From Pseudomonas chlororaphis (GTDB lineage Bacteria > Pseudomonadota > Gammaproteobacteria > Pseudomonadales > Pseudomonadaceae), in the NCBI RefSeq assembly GCF_001921865.1, contig NZ_MSCT01000020.1, positions 434,001 through 498,000 on the forward strand: a stretch of DNA of 64,000 nucleotides, written 5' to 3'. The notes below the pieces were generated by a model. It ran no database searches. It was not told the origin of the DNA and saw only the letters and a list, made by a program, of their open reading frames with translations. The translations under genes were made by a program, and so were the position numbers. Shown piece after piece: positions 54,326-64,000 of this stretch; position 1 is the stretch's first letter, and every line of letters starts with the position of its first letter.

Positions 54326-54580
54326 TTGCTGATCACGTTACTCCCTCCTACATCCCCCTTCGCTCCAGGCTGAATCCCACACCAACCTGGTACGGCGCAA
54401 TCGCCCCTAAGCGGGTACTCCCAAGGCTTGCAAGAAGGTCCCAGTCCCGTCAGCAGCCCGCCCCCGGCAACGATGCACGGTGTAGCCTGTCCAGCCGAAC
54501 AAAAAGAGATGTTATGTACGAGTGAGAGGGCAAAACCCGCAAGCCAGCAGCCACACATTGCGTGCAGCCAAAACGAAAAA
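54326..54580. other. Gene-free stretch between fimbrial operon and tRNA array
   Basis: I see no credible gene, promoter or repeat here. Short frames (for example at 54428-54625) look non-coding. Confidence 0.5.
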
Positions 54581-54583
54581 AGG

Positions 54584-54608
54584 CGCCTGAAAGGCGCCTT
54601 TTCTCTTG
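54584..54608 (-). terminator. Terminator of the tRNA operon
   Basis: AAAAGGCGCC and GGCGCCTTTT (about 54584-54603) form a stem with a TGAAA loop. Read on the minus strand the stem is followed by a run of T, directly after the last tRNA. Confidence 0.85.
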
Positions 54609-54613
54609 AAATA

Positions 54614-54690
54614 TGGTCGGGGTAAGGGGATTCGAACTCCTGACATCCTGCTCCCAAAGCAGGCGCGCTACCGGACTGCGCTATACCCCG
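54614..54690 (-). tRNA. tRNA-Pro (anticodon TGG)
   Basis: A 77-nt gene including the encoded CCA. The acceptor stem is CGGGGTA/TACCCCG, the anticodon loop TTTGGGA gives TGG, and the T-loop is GTTCGAATC. It is identical to the copy at 54865. Confidence 0.97.
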
Positions 54691-54783
54691 GTAAAAAAAA
54701 GGCACCCATTAAAGGCGCCTTCTTCGATCAGCGCTTTTGGCCTCTGATCTTAAGATTCGATTCCAGCGAACTGGTTTCAAAAA

Positions 54784-54859
54784 TGGTGGGTCGTGTGGGA
54801 TTCGAACCTACGACCAATTGGTTAAAAGCCAACTGCTCTACCAACTGAGCTAACGACCC
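54784..54859 (-). tRNA. tRNA-Lys (anticodon TTT)
   Basis: A 76-nt gene with encoded CCA. Acceptor GGGTCGT pairs with ACGACCC, and the anticodon loop CTTTTAA gives TTT. Confidence 0.97.
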
Positions 54860-54864
54860 AAAAA

Positions 54865-54941
54865 TGGTCGGGGTAAGGGGATTCGAACTCCTGACATCCT
54901 GCTCCCAAAGCAGGCGCGCTACCGGACTGCGCTATACCCCG
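54865..54941 (-). tRNA. tRNA-Pro (anticodon TGG), second copy
   Basis: A 77-nt gene with encoded CCA, identical base for base to the copy at 54614-54690. It lies 5 nt upstream of tRNA-Lys on the transcript. Confidence 0.97.
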
Positions 54942-54950
54942 GTTTGAAAT

Positions 54951-55026
54951 TGGCTCCGTGACCAGGACTCGAACCTGGGACCCAATGATTAACAGTCATT
55001 TGCTCTACCGACTGAGCTATCACGGA
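54951..55026 (-). tRNA. tRNA-Asn (anticodon GTT)
   Basis: A 76-nt gene with encoded CCA. Acceptor TCCGTGA pairs with TCACGGA, and the anticodon loop CTGTTAATC gives GTT. It is the first tRNA of the operon. Confidence 0.97.
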
Positions 55027-55280
55027 ACTACACATTTCAATTTACAACAGGCTTTTACTTCTAGAAGCCATCCTCTTCGACCTTGTTCGCATCGCTGCGT
55101 TCATGTCTCTGAGGCGCGCTATTCTACAATTTTAAAAACCTCTGTCAACCCCCTAAATTGCTTTCAAGACACTGATTTGCAACTTATTTCAGTTTTTTCC
55201 TCAGTGAGGAAAAACCCTTGGGGCGACGTACTGCGGGGCGCACTTTACAAGCCTTTGCCTTACAGTTCAACGCCCTATGC
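55027..55280. other. Region between tRNA operon and clpB terminator
   Basis: It contains the tRNA operon promoter (55114-55148) and, beyond it, about 130 bp in which I see no gene or site. Confidence 0.5.
55114..55148 (-). promoter_or_regulatory. Promoter of the tRNA operon
   Basis: On the minus strand TTGACA (55143-55148) and TAGAAT (55121-55126) are 16 bp apart, followed by a GC-rich discriminator (GCGCGCC), which is typical of growth-rate and stringently controlled stable-RNA promoters. Confidence 0.85.
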
Positions 55281-55308
55281 AAAAAAAGGCCTCGCTGAGC
55301 GAGGCCTT
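55281..55308 (-). terminator. Terminator of clpB
   Basis: AAGGCCTCGC (55286-55295) and GCGAGGCCTT (55299-55308) form a 10-bp stem with a TGA loop; on the minus strand it is followed by a seven-T run. Confidence 0.9.
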
Positions 55309-55332
55309 CTGCATAACCACCTGCTATCCGGA

Positions 55333-57897
<2,565 letters not shown>

Positions 57898-57968
57898 TAG
57901 TCACCTTCCTTTTGAGCAGGCCGGAGCGATGGACACACCTGAATAGAGAAACCTGCCAGATACCCCTG

Positions 57969-57997
57969 TAGATGCGGTCGATTCTGGAAGATTCAAG
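57969..57997 (-). promoter_or_regulatory. Sigma32 (heat-shock) promoter of clpB
   Basis: On the minus strand CTTGAA (57992-57997) and CCGCATCTA (57969-57977) are 14 bp apart, matching the heat-shock consensus CTTGAA and CCCCATnTA at nearly all positions. The leader before ATG would be about 65 nt. Confidence 0.82.
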
Positions 57998-58027
57998 CCT
58001 TGAGAGCTTGACATGGGTCAGAAGAGT

Positions 58028-58753
58028 CTAGCGTTCCAGCCAGACCAGGGAGGCAAACCGACCCGTGCGCGGGCTGCGGCGGTAGGAATAGAAGCGAGGA
58101 TCGCTCACGGTGCAGAAACCGCCGCCATACACGGCCGTGACGCCGCGGGCCGCCAGGCGCAGACGGGCCAGGCTATAGATGTCGGCCATGAGCTTGCCGG
58201 GGTTGTGGCTCGGCACAAAGGCCTGTTCGGTTTGCGGCAGGTGCCGGACAAAGGCTTCACGGACTTCCGGGCCGACCTCGAAGGCTTGCGGGCCGATGGC
58301 CGGCCCCAGCCAGACCAGTACGTCGGTCGGCGCAAGGTTCAGGCTGTCGAGCGTCGCCTCCAGCACCCCGCCCGCCAACCCGCGCCAGCCGGCATGGGCC
58401 GCCGCCACGCGAGTACCGGCGCGGTCGCAGAACAGCGCCGGCAGGCAGTCGGCAGTCATGGCGGTGCAGGCGATGCCCGGCGTGGCCGTCCAGCTGCCAT
58501 CGGCGGTGGCGACGACCGAAGGATCGGCCTCGACCACATGGATACCGTGAACTTGCTGGAGCCAGGCCGGTTGCAGGGAGAAACGTTCGGTCAGGCGCCG
58601 GCGATTTTCGGCCACCGCCTGCGGGTTGTCGTCGACGTGATCGCCCAGGTTGAGGCTGTCGAACGGCGCCAGGCTGACGCCGCCCGCACGGGTGGTGACG
58701 CAGGCTTTGACCCCGGCCGGCGCAGGCCAGTCAGGAATCAGCCAGTCACTCAT
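58028..58753 (-). CDS. pgeF: Laccase-domain protein PgeF/YfiH
   Basis: A 241-residue protein of the YfiH (Cu-oxidase 4) family, described as a purine nucleoside/polyphenol-active enzyme and in E. coli as acting on peptidoglycan-related intermediates. Zinc ligands of the family are visible in TADCLPALFCD and AHAGWRGLAGGVL. The start overlaps the rluD stop (ATGA), so translation is coupled; rluD-yfiH-clpB is a standard order. Confidence 0.92.
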   Translation of the reverse strand: MSDWLIPDWPAPAGVKACVTTRAGGVSLAPFDSLNLGDHVDDNPQAVAENRRRLTERFSLQPAWLQQVHGIHVVEADPSVVATADGSWTATPGIACTAMTADCLPALFCDRAGTRVAAAHAGWRGLAGGVLEATLDSLNLAPTDVLVWLGPAIGPQAFEVGPEVREAFVRHLPQTEQAFVPSHNPGKLMADIYSLARLRLAARGVTAVYGGGFCTVSDPRFYSYRRSPRTGRFASLVWLER

Positions 58754-59712
58754 CCGACGAAGGCCTCGCGATCCTGCTTGAGCAGGGTCAGCAGCCAGAC
58801 GAAATCTTCCGGCAACGGCGACTCCCAGCTCATGCGCTCACCGGTGGTCGGATGATCCAGCTCCAGGAAACGCGCATGCAGCGCCTGACGCGGGAAGTGC
58901 TTGAGGGACTCGACCATGGTCGGGTTCGCCGCCGGCGGAATGCGGAAGCGGCCACCGTAGGCAGGGTCGCCGACCAACGGGAAGTTGATGTGCGCCATGT
59001 GCACGCGAATCTGGTGGGTACGGCCGGTTTCCAGCTTGACCCGCACATGGGTGTGGGAACGGAAACGCTCCAGCACGCGGTAATGGCTGACCGCCGGCTT
59101 GCCGCCTTCCATCACGGCCATGCGCTGGCGCTGCTGGCCATGGCGGCCGATCGGGGCGTTGATCTTGCCGCCGGCGGTGACCACGCCGATCACGATGCAT
59201 TCATAGATGCGGCTGACGCTGCGGCTCTGCAACTGGGCAACCAGCTGGGTCTGCGCCTGGATGGTCTTGGCCACCACCATCAGGCCGGTGGTGTCCTTGT
59301 CCAGGCGATGGACGATGCCCGCACGCGGCACATTGATAATGTCCGGGATGTGGTGCAGCAAGGCATTGAGCAGTGTGCCGTCGGCATGGCCCGCCGCAGG
59401 GTGGACCACCAGGCCGGCCGGCTTGTTGATGACCAGGATGTCGTCGTCTTCATAGACGATATCCAGCTCGATGTCCTGGGCGATCCATTCGCCCTGGGCT
59501 TCCTGCTCGGCGGTCAGTTCGAGGATCGCACCGCCATGGACGATGTCTCGCGGGCGGATAACCGCTCCATCCACAGTCAGGCGGCCGTCTTTGATCCAGG
59601 CGGAAAGGCGCGAGCGCGAGTGCTCAGCGAATAATTGGGCGGCGACTTGATCGAGGCGTTGGCCGCCCAGTTCGGACGGCACCTCTGCGCGAAGTTCAAT
59701 TTTATCGGACAT
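58750..59712 (-). CDS. rluD: 23S rRNA pseudouridine(1911/1915/1917) synthase RluD
   Basis: A 320-residue enzyme that makes three pseudouridines in helix 69. It has an N-terminal S4 RNA-binding domain (RLDQVAAQLFAEHSRSRLS) and a RluA-family catalytic domain with the catalytic aspartate in HRLDKDTTGLMVVAK near residue 135. ATG 59712 gives the usual MSDKIEL start; the frame is open to 59733. It diverges from bamD. Confidence 0.95.
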   Translation of the reverse strand: MSDKIELRAEVPSELGGQRLDQVAAQLFAEHSRSRLSAWIKDGRLTVDGAVIRPRDIVHGGAILELTAEQEAQGEWIAQDIELDIVYEDDDILVINKPAGLVVHPAAGHADGTLLNALLHHIPDIINVPRAGIVHRLDKDTTGLMVVAKTIQAQTQLVAQLQSRSVSRIYECIVIGVVTAGGKINAPIGRHGQQRQRMAVMEGGKPAVSHYRVLERFRSHTHVRVKLETGRTHQIRVHMAHINFPLVGDPAYGGRFRIPPAANPTMVESLKHFPRQALHARFLELDHPTTGERMSWESPLPEDFVWLLTLLKQDREAFVG

Positions 59713-59863
59713 GCTCAGACTAGGCGTCGGCACAGCCTTTGGTTTCGGCTGCGCGCTTGTGGTTAAATACGGCGTCTTTTGCCCCGAGGCTTTTCAACGG
59801 GGCGCTCATCATAACAGGACGGCCCCGCCCAAGACAGCGGCCGTCATAGGGACGCAAGCCGCC

Positions 59864-60886
59864 ATGCAAGTGAAACACCTGCTGCTGATCGCCATCCTCG
59901 CACTGACCGCTGCTTGCTCATCGAAGGAAGTCGTTGACGAAAACCTGAGCGAGGTCGAGCTGTACCAGCAGGCGCAGACCGACCTGGACAACAACAGCTA
60001 TACCAGCGCCACCGCCAAGCTCAAGGCCCTGGAATCGCGCTATCCGTTCGGCCGCTACGCCGACCAGGCGCAGCTGGAACTGATCTACGCCAACTACAAG
60101 AACGCCGAGCCGGAAGCTGCGAAATCCGCCGCCGAGCGTTTCATCCGCCTGCATCCGCAGCACCCGAACGTGGACTACGCCTACTACCTCAAGGGCCTGA
60201 CCTCTTTCGACCAGGACGTCGGCCTGCTGGCGCGCTTCCTGCCGCTGGACATGACCAAGCGTGACCCGGGCGCCGCTCGCGACTCCTACAACGAGTTCGC
60301 CCAGCTCACCAGCCGCTTCCCGAACAGCCGCTACGCGCCGGACGCCAAGCAGCGCATGATTTACCTGCGCAACCTGCTGGCCTCCTACGAAATCCACGTG
60401 GCCGACTATTACCTGACCCGTCAGGCCTACGTCGCCGCCGCCAACCGTGGGCGCTACGTGGTGGAAAACTTCCAGGAAACCCCGTCGGTCGGCGACGGCC
60501 TGGCGGTGATGACCGAGGCTTACCAGCGTCTGCACCTGGACGAACTGGCCGCCACCAGCCTGGAAACCCTGAAGCTCAACTACCCGGACCACCCGACCCT
60601 GGTCGACGGCCAGTTCGTACCGCGGGTCGCCGAGGCGGACAACCGCTCCTGGCTGAGCAAGGCCACCCTGGGCCTGATCGAGTCCCGTCCACCGCTGCCG
60701 CCGGGAGAAACCCGCGCCAACCAAGACGTGATGAAGCAATACCAGGACGCCAAGGACGCGATTCCCGCCGAGCTCAAGGCCAAGGACGCCAACGGCGATG
60801 CCATCGAGGAAGAACAGCACGAAGCCGAAGGCAACAACAGCGACCGCTCCTGGTTCAGCTACATGACGTTCGGCGTGTTCGACTGA
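59864..60886 (+). CDS. bamD: Outer-membrane assembly lipoprotein BamD
   Basis: A 340-residue essential component of the BAM complex that folds beta-barrel proteins into the outer membrane. The lipoprotein signal ends in LTAAC with acylated C18. Five TPR-like helical repeats fill about 30-245 (for example ALESRYPFGRYADQAQLELIYANY). The C-terminus is extended and acidic (about 290-330), longer than the E. coli protein (245 residues) but normal for Pseudomonas. A strong terminator follows. Confidence 0.97.
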   Translation: MQVKHLLLIAILALTAACSSKEVVDENLSEVELYQQAQTDLDNNSYTSATAKLKALESRYPFGRYADQAQLELIYANYKNAEPEAAKSAAERFIRLHPQHPNVDYAYYLKGLTSFDQDVGLLARFLPLDMTKRDPGAARDSYNEFAQLTSRFPNSRYAPDAKQRMIYLRNLLASYEIHVADYYLTRQAYVAAANRGRYVVENFQETPSVGDGLAVMTEAYQRLHLDELAATSLETLKLNYPDHPTLVDGQFVPRVAEADNRSWLSKATLGLIESRPPLPPGETRANQDVMKQYQDAKDAIPAELKAKDANGDAIEEEQHEAEGNNSDRSWFSYMTFGVFD

Positions 60887-60902
60887 CACTGCCGGGGCAA
60901 CG

Positions 60903-60932
60903 AAAAAGGGAGGCTTTCAAGCCTCCCTTTTT
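60903..60932 (+). terminator. Terminator of bamD
   Basis: AAAAAGGGAGGCTT and AAGCCTCCCTTTTT are perfectly complementary and nearly adjacent; a T-run ends the second arm. Confidence 0.9.
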
Positions 60933-61016
60933 CATGTGCGGATTTCATCGCCGGCACTGTGCGCCCGGCATGACCTTGGCTAAACTGCCAACTCCTCACT
61001 CATATAGCTGGCCACC

Positions 61017-61250
61017 ATGCTTCGTTTACTGTTCTGGATCGCTCTGATTGCTGCCGCGGTATGGCTCTGGCGCAAATTCAAGCAGCCCGCCTCCGGCACT
61101 GTCGCGCCCCGCGAACCCGGCGCCGCGCCGATGGTGCGCTGTGCCCATTGCGGCGTGCACCTGCCCCGCGACCGAGCCCTGGGCGTCGAACAACAATGGT
61201 ATTGCAGCCAGGCGCACCTGGAACAAGGTCCGGTCTCCCGCGATCGCTGA
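61017..61250 (+). CDS. PP0621-family small zinc-finger membrane protein
   Basis: A 77-residue protein with one N-terminal membrane segment (about 3-19) and a C-terminal zinc-ribbon-like part: CAHC near 43-46 and YCSQAH near 62-67. It matches the family found between bamD and pilS in other pseudomonads. Its function is unknown. Here the pilS gene that usually follows is absent. Confidence 0.82.
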   Translation: MLRLLFWIALIAAAVWLWRKFKQPASGTVAPREPGAAPMVRCAHCGVHLPRDRALGVEQQWYCSQAHLEQGPVSRDR

Positions 61251-61539
61251 GACCCAGCCTCGGCCGACGCCAACGCCTGCTGGTCGAAAGGACCGTGCAG
61301 GCGCCATCGAATAATTCGCTACACAAAAACCGCCGCCTCGGCAGCGTCCGGTTTTCGCCCGGCAACGCTCGGTAAACCGGGGCTATAGCCCCGCACCGGC
61401 TCAGCGGACCTCCCCGGCACCCCTCCCCCGCTCGACCCTCGGCAGGGCGAACGCCCGCCAGCCTGCCTAAGCTTCATCACACGCCAGGATGGCGGATGTT
61501 CTCGCACCTCTTTCACTCACGGATGAAGCAGCAAGCGGC
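61251..61539. other. Gap where pilS would be expected
   Basis: About 290 bp with no kinase motifs. A short C/G-rich inverted repeat (GGGGCTATAGCCCC, 61379-61392) is the only visible structure. It may be a deletion scar. Confidence 0.5.
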
Positions 61540-62862
61540 ATGAGCTCTCGGCAAAAAATCCTGATCGTCGATGACGATCCAGGCGTGCGTAAATACCTGG
61601 AAATCAGCCTCGGCCGGATGCAGCGCCATACCCGCAGCGCCCGCACCCTGGGCGAAGCGCGTCGCTGGCTGGGCCGGGAAGGTTTCGACCTGTGCCTGAG
61701 CGACCTGCACCTGCCCGACGGCAGCGCCCTGGAGTTGCTGGAACATATCCGCAGCCAGCAGTTGCCCATGCAGTTGGCCGTACTCAGCGCCTGTAGGCGC
61801 CAGGAAACCGCGATCCACACCCTCAAGGCCGGTGCCATCGACTTCCTCGGCAAACCCGTGGACCTGACACGTTTGCGCGAGTTGCTGAACCGCGCCCGCC
61901 ACACACCGACGCAGTCCGGCGCCAGCTCGCTGCTGGGCGACTCCACCCCCATGCGCGAATTGCGCGGGCAGATCACCAAACTGGCCCGCAGCCAAGTCCC
62001 GGTCTATATCAGCGGCGAATCCGGAAGCGGCAAGGAACTGGCCGCCCGCGCGCTGCACGATCAGGGCTCACGGGCCGGCCAGGCCTTCGTGCCGGTCAAC
62101 TGCGGGGCGATTCCGTCGGAGCTGATGGAGAGCGAGTTCTTCGGTCATCGCAAAGGCAGCTTCAGCGGCGCGGTCGAGGACAAACCCGGGCTGTTCCAGG
62201 CGGCGCACGGCGGCACGCTGTTTCTCGATGAGGTGGCCGACCTGCCGCTGGCGATGCAGGTCAAGCTGCTGCGCGCGCTTCAAGAAAAGGCGGTGCGCTG
62301 TATCGGCGGACAACAGGAGGTCGCGGTCGATGTACGGATTCTCTGCGCCACTCACAAGCCGCTGCTGGCTGAGGTGCAGGCCGGGCGCTTTCGCCAGGAC
62401 CTTTACTATCGCCTGAACGTGGTCGAGCTGAACGTGCCGCCGCTCCGCGCCCGCAAAAGCGATATCGAGCCGCTGGCCGCAGCCATTCTCGAGCGCCTGG
62501 CACAAGGCGACGAACAACGTCTGGCGCGGCTTCAGCCGGGCGCGTTGCTGGCTCTGCAGAGCTACGATTTTCCCGGCAACGTGCGCGAACTGGAGAACCT
62601 GCTCGAACGGGCGCACACCCTGTGCGAAAACCGCCAGATCGAAGCCGGGGACCTGCGTCTGACGCCGAACAGCCTCTTGCCAGCCATCGCGCCCGATTCA
62701 AGCCAAGCGATCGACCTTGAACGTTATCTGGAGCAGATCGAACGCCAGCTGATCCTTCAGGCGCTGGAGCACACCCGCTGGAACCGCACAGCGGCGGCCC
62801 AGCGCTTGAGCCTGTCGTTTCGTTCGATGCGCTACCGCCTGAAAAAGCTCGGGCTGGACTAG
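61540..62862 (+). CDS. pilR: Sigma54 response regulator, PilR-like
   Basis: A 440-residue NtrC-type activator resembling PilR, which turns on pilA. The receiver is intact, with phospho-acceptor D55 (LSDLHLPDG) and LGKPVDL. The AAA+ domain has Walker A GESGSGKE near residue 159 and Walker B TLFLDEVADL. The sigma54-contact loop reads GSFSGA (206-211) instead of GAFTGA, losing the threonine. The C-terminal HTH (RTAAAQRLSLSFRSMRYRLKKLGLD) is typical of PilR, shown here in part. ATG 61540 fits the PilR N-terminus; an earlier ATG at 61489 exists. pilS is missing upstream. Confidence 0.85.
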   Translation: MSSRQKILIVDDDPGVRKYLEISLGRMQRHTRSARTLGEARRWLGREGFDLCLSDLHLPDGSALELLEHIRSQQLPMQLAVLSACRRQETAIHTLKAGAIDFLGKPVDLTRLRELLNRARHTPTQSGASSLLGDSTPMRELRGQITKLARSQVPVYISGESGSGKELAARALHDQGSRAGQAFVPVNCGAIPSELMESEFFGHRKGSFSGAVEDKPGLFQAAHGGTLFLDEVADLPLAMQVKLLRALQEKAVRCIGGQQEVAVDVRILCATHKPLLAEVQAGRFRQDLYYRLNVVELNVPPLRARKSDIEPLAAAILERLAQGDEQRLARLQPGALLALQSYDFPGNVRELENLLERAHTLCENRQIEAGDLRLTPNSLLPAIAPDSSQAIDLERYLEQIERQLILQALEHTRWNRTAAAQRLSLSFRSMRYRLKKLGLD

Positions 62863-63953
62863 ATCCGCCCCGCCGGCGCATAAGGCGCCGGATCGATGAT
62901 CGGCTGCCGCCCCAGCATCAGGTCGACAAACAGTTGGCAGGAGGCCGGCGCCAGCACCAGGCCGTTGCGGTAATGCCCGCAGTTCAGCCACAAGCCTTCC
63001 CACTCCGGTACCCGGCCGATATAGGGAATGCCCTCGGGCGACCCCGGGCGCAGGCCCGCCCAATGCCCCACCACCTCGGCCTGCGCCAGCGCCGGGATCA
63101 GCTCGACGGCCGAAGCCTTCAGGCTTTCCAGGGCCGATACGGTCGGGGTCTTGTCGAAGCCTTCGTGCTCCAGGGTGCTGCCGATCAGGATGTGGCCATC
63201 GCGCCGCGGAATGGCATAGCGCCCCTTCGCCAGGACCATGCAGGAAAGAAAGTCCGACGCGCACTTGTAGAGAATCATCTGCCCCTTGACCGGCTCCACT
63301 GGCAACGCCAGGCCCAGGCTCTGTAACAGCTCACCGCTCCAGGCGCCCGCCGCGAGCACCACCTGATCGCCGCGGATGTCGCCCCGGGAGGTCTGGACCC
63401 CGAGCACCCGCTCGCCCTCGCGGATAAACCCGCTGACGTCGCACTGCTCGTGAATCGTCACCGCCGGCAAGGCCAACAGGGCGGCCTTCAGCGACTTGAC
63501 CAGGCGCGGGTTGCGCACATTGGCCACGTCGGCCATGTAGATCGCCCGCGCAAAGCCGCCGCCCAGCACCGGTACGGCATCGTGGGCCGCGGAGATATCC
63601 ACGGCGCTCAACGGCCGTTGCTCCCGACGGGCCCAGGCCAGCGCCTCGCTTTCATCGTCCAGGTCCAGCCAGTACAGGCCGGTGGTGTGCACTTCGGGAT
63701 CGACCCCGGTGCTGGCGAACAGGCGTTCGGCCAGCTGTGGATAAAAATCCTGCGACCAATGCGCCAGCGCCGTGACCGCCGGGCTGTAGCGCCAGGGGTA
63801 CAGCGGCGAAACGATCCCGCCGCCGGCCCAGGACGATTCCTGGCCAACGTTCGAGCGATCCAGTAACACCACCCGCTGCCCGGCAGACGCCAGATTGAAC
63901 GCGGTCAGCAGGCCGATTACTCCACCGCCGACAACCACCACTTGCTGTTGCAT
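62859..63953 (-). CDS. thiO: Glycine oxidase ThiO
   Basis: A 364-residue FAD-dependent D-amino-acid/glycine oxidase that supplies iminoglycine for the thiazole moiety of thiamine. The dinucleotide motif VVVGGGVIGLLTAF is at residues 4-17, and the C-terminal part has GLRPGSPEGIPYIG and the ATP-type HYRNGLVLAP. It meets pilR tail to tail with a 4-nt overlap. About 47 bp remain to the window edge. The pilR-thiO neighbourhood is standard in the genus. Confidence 0.92.
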   Translation of the reverse strand: MQQQVVVVGGGVIGLLTAFNLASAGQRVVLLDRSNVGQESSWAGGGIVSPLYPWRYSPAVTALAHWSQDFYPQLAERLFASTGVDPEVHTTGLYWLDLDDESEALAWARREQRPLSAVDISAAHDAVPVLGGGFARAIYMADVANVRNPRLVKSLKAALLALPAVTIHEQCDVSGFIREGERVLGVQTSRGDIRGDQVVLAAGAWSGELLQSLGLALPVEPVKGQMILYKCASDFLSCMVLAKGRYAIPRRDGHILIGSTLEHEGFDKTPTVSALESLKASAVELIPALAQAEVVGHWAGLRPGSPEGIPYIGRVPEWEGLWLNCGHYRNGLVLAPASCQLFVDLMLGRQPIIDPAPYAPAGRI

Positions 63954-64000
63954 TGCCTTAATCCAGTCCAGGAAATAAAAACACCGGGCACCGCCGGCAC

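Noticed and set aside
54326..54580. Decayed gene or integration scar next to the tRNA array
   Set aside because: No repeat of a tRNA 3' end and no integrase or coding similarity was visible.
61489..61539. Upstream ATG for pilR
   Set aside because: Possible, but the 17 extra residues do not fit the PilR N-terminus and the ribosome site is poor.

Overview
The window is a GC-rich stretch of a Pseudomonas chromosome, most likely from the P. fluorescens group. The evidence is gene order: dksA-gluQ-cbrA-cbrB-crcZ-pcnB-folK-panBC-pgi-acs, then pilA/pilC/pilD-coaE-yacG, then ndh, a tRNA array, clpB, pgeF, rluD, bamD, pilR and thiO. All of it is core pseudomonad synteny. REP-type inverted repeats typical of the genus lie in three intergenic gaps. 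No phage, insertion sequence, integrase or CRISPR array is visible.

Layout. 1-4 kb: a heme/iron ABC importer (permease cut by the left edge) behind a promoter with an embedded Fur-like box, then a small Rieske protein, SfsA and a class I aminotransferase. 4-13 kb: the regulatory core. DksA, GluQRS, the small membrane protein CbrX, sensor CbrA and sigma54 regulator CbrB are followed by the sRNA gene crcZ, with a clear sigma54 promoter, many A-rich CA motifs and a terminator. pcnB and folK come next. 13-25 kb: metabolism (panB, panC, pgi, acs, a DUF2236 protein, a thiolase, a methyltransferase, a giant DUF748 protein). A CA motif lies on the acs ribosome-binding region, so the CbrAB-CrcZ-Hfq/Crc circuit encoded here may control acs directly.

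26-31.5 kb: a reduced type IV pilus locus with pilA (sigma54 promoter), pilC and pilD but no pilB. At 61.5 kb a PilR-like regulator stands without pilS beside it. 31.9-47.1 kb: an accessory 11-gene psl-type exopolysaccharide operon plus one extra gene, a WcaF-like acetyltransferase with an unfamiliar N-terminal domain. It has psl gene order, lacks a pslL-like gene, carries a FleQ-like box at its predicted promoter, and sits inside otherwise conserved synteny.

47-55 kb: DUF1780 and DUF3094 genes and ndh, then a long AT-rich leader and a minimal three-gene chaperone-usher fimbrial operon. The leader holds two RcsB-box-like palindromes, each next to a -35-like element, and three evenly spaced inverted repeats. 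Four tRNA genes (Asn, Pro, Lys, Pro) follow on the minus strand. 55-64 kb: clpB with a sigma32-type promoter, pgeF, rluD, bamD, a zinc-finger membrane protein, pilR and thiO.

Overall this is core genome with two surface-structure insertions (psl polysaccharide and fimbriae). Their upstream regions carry sites resembling those of c-di-GMP- and phosphorelay-linked regulators. The type IV pilus genes here look partly eroded.
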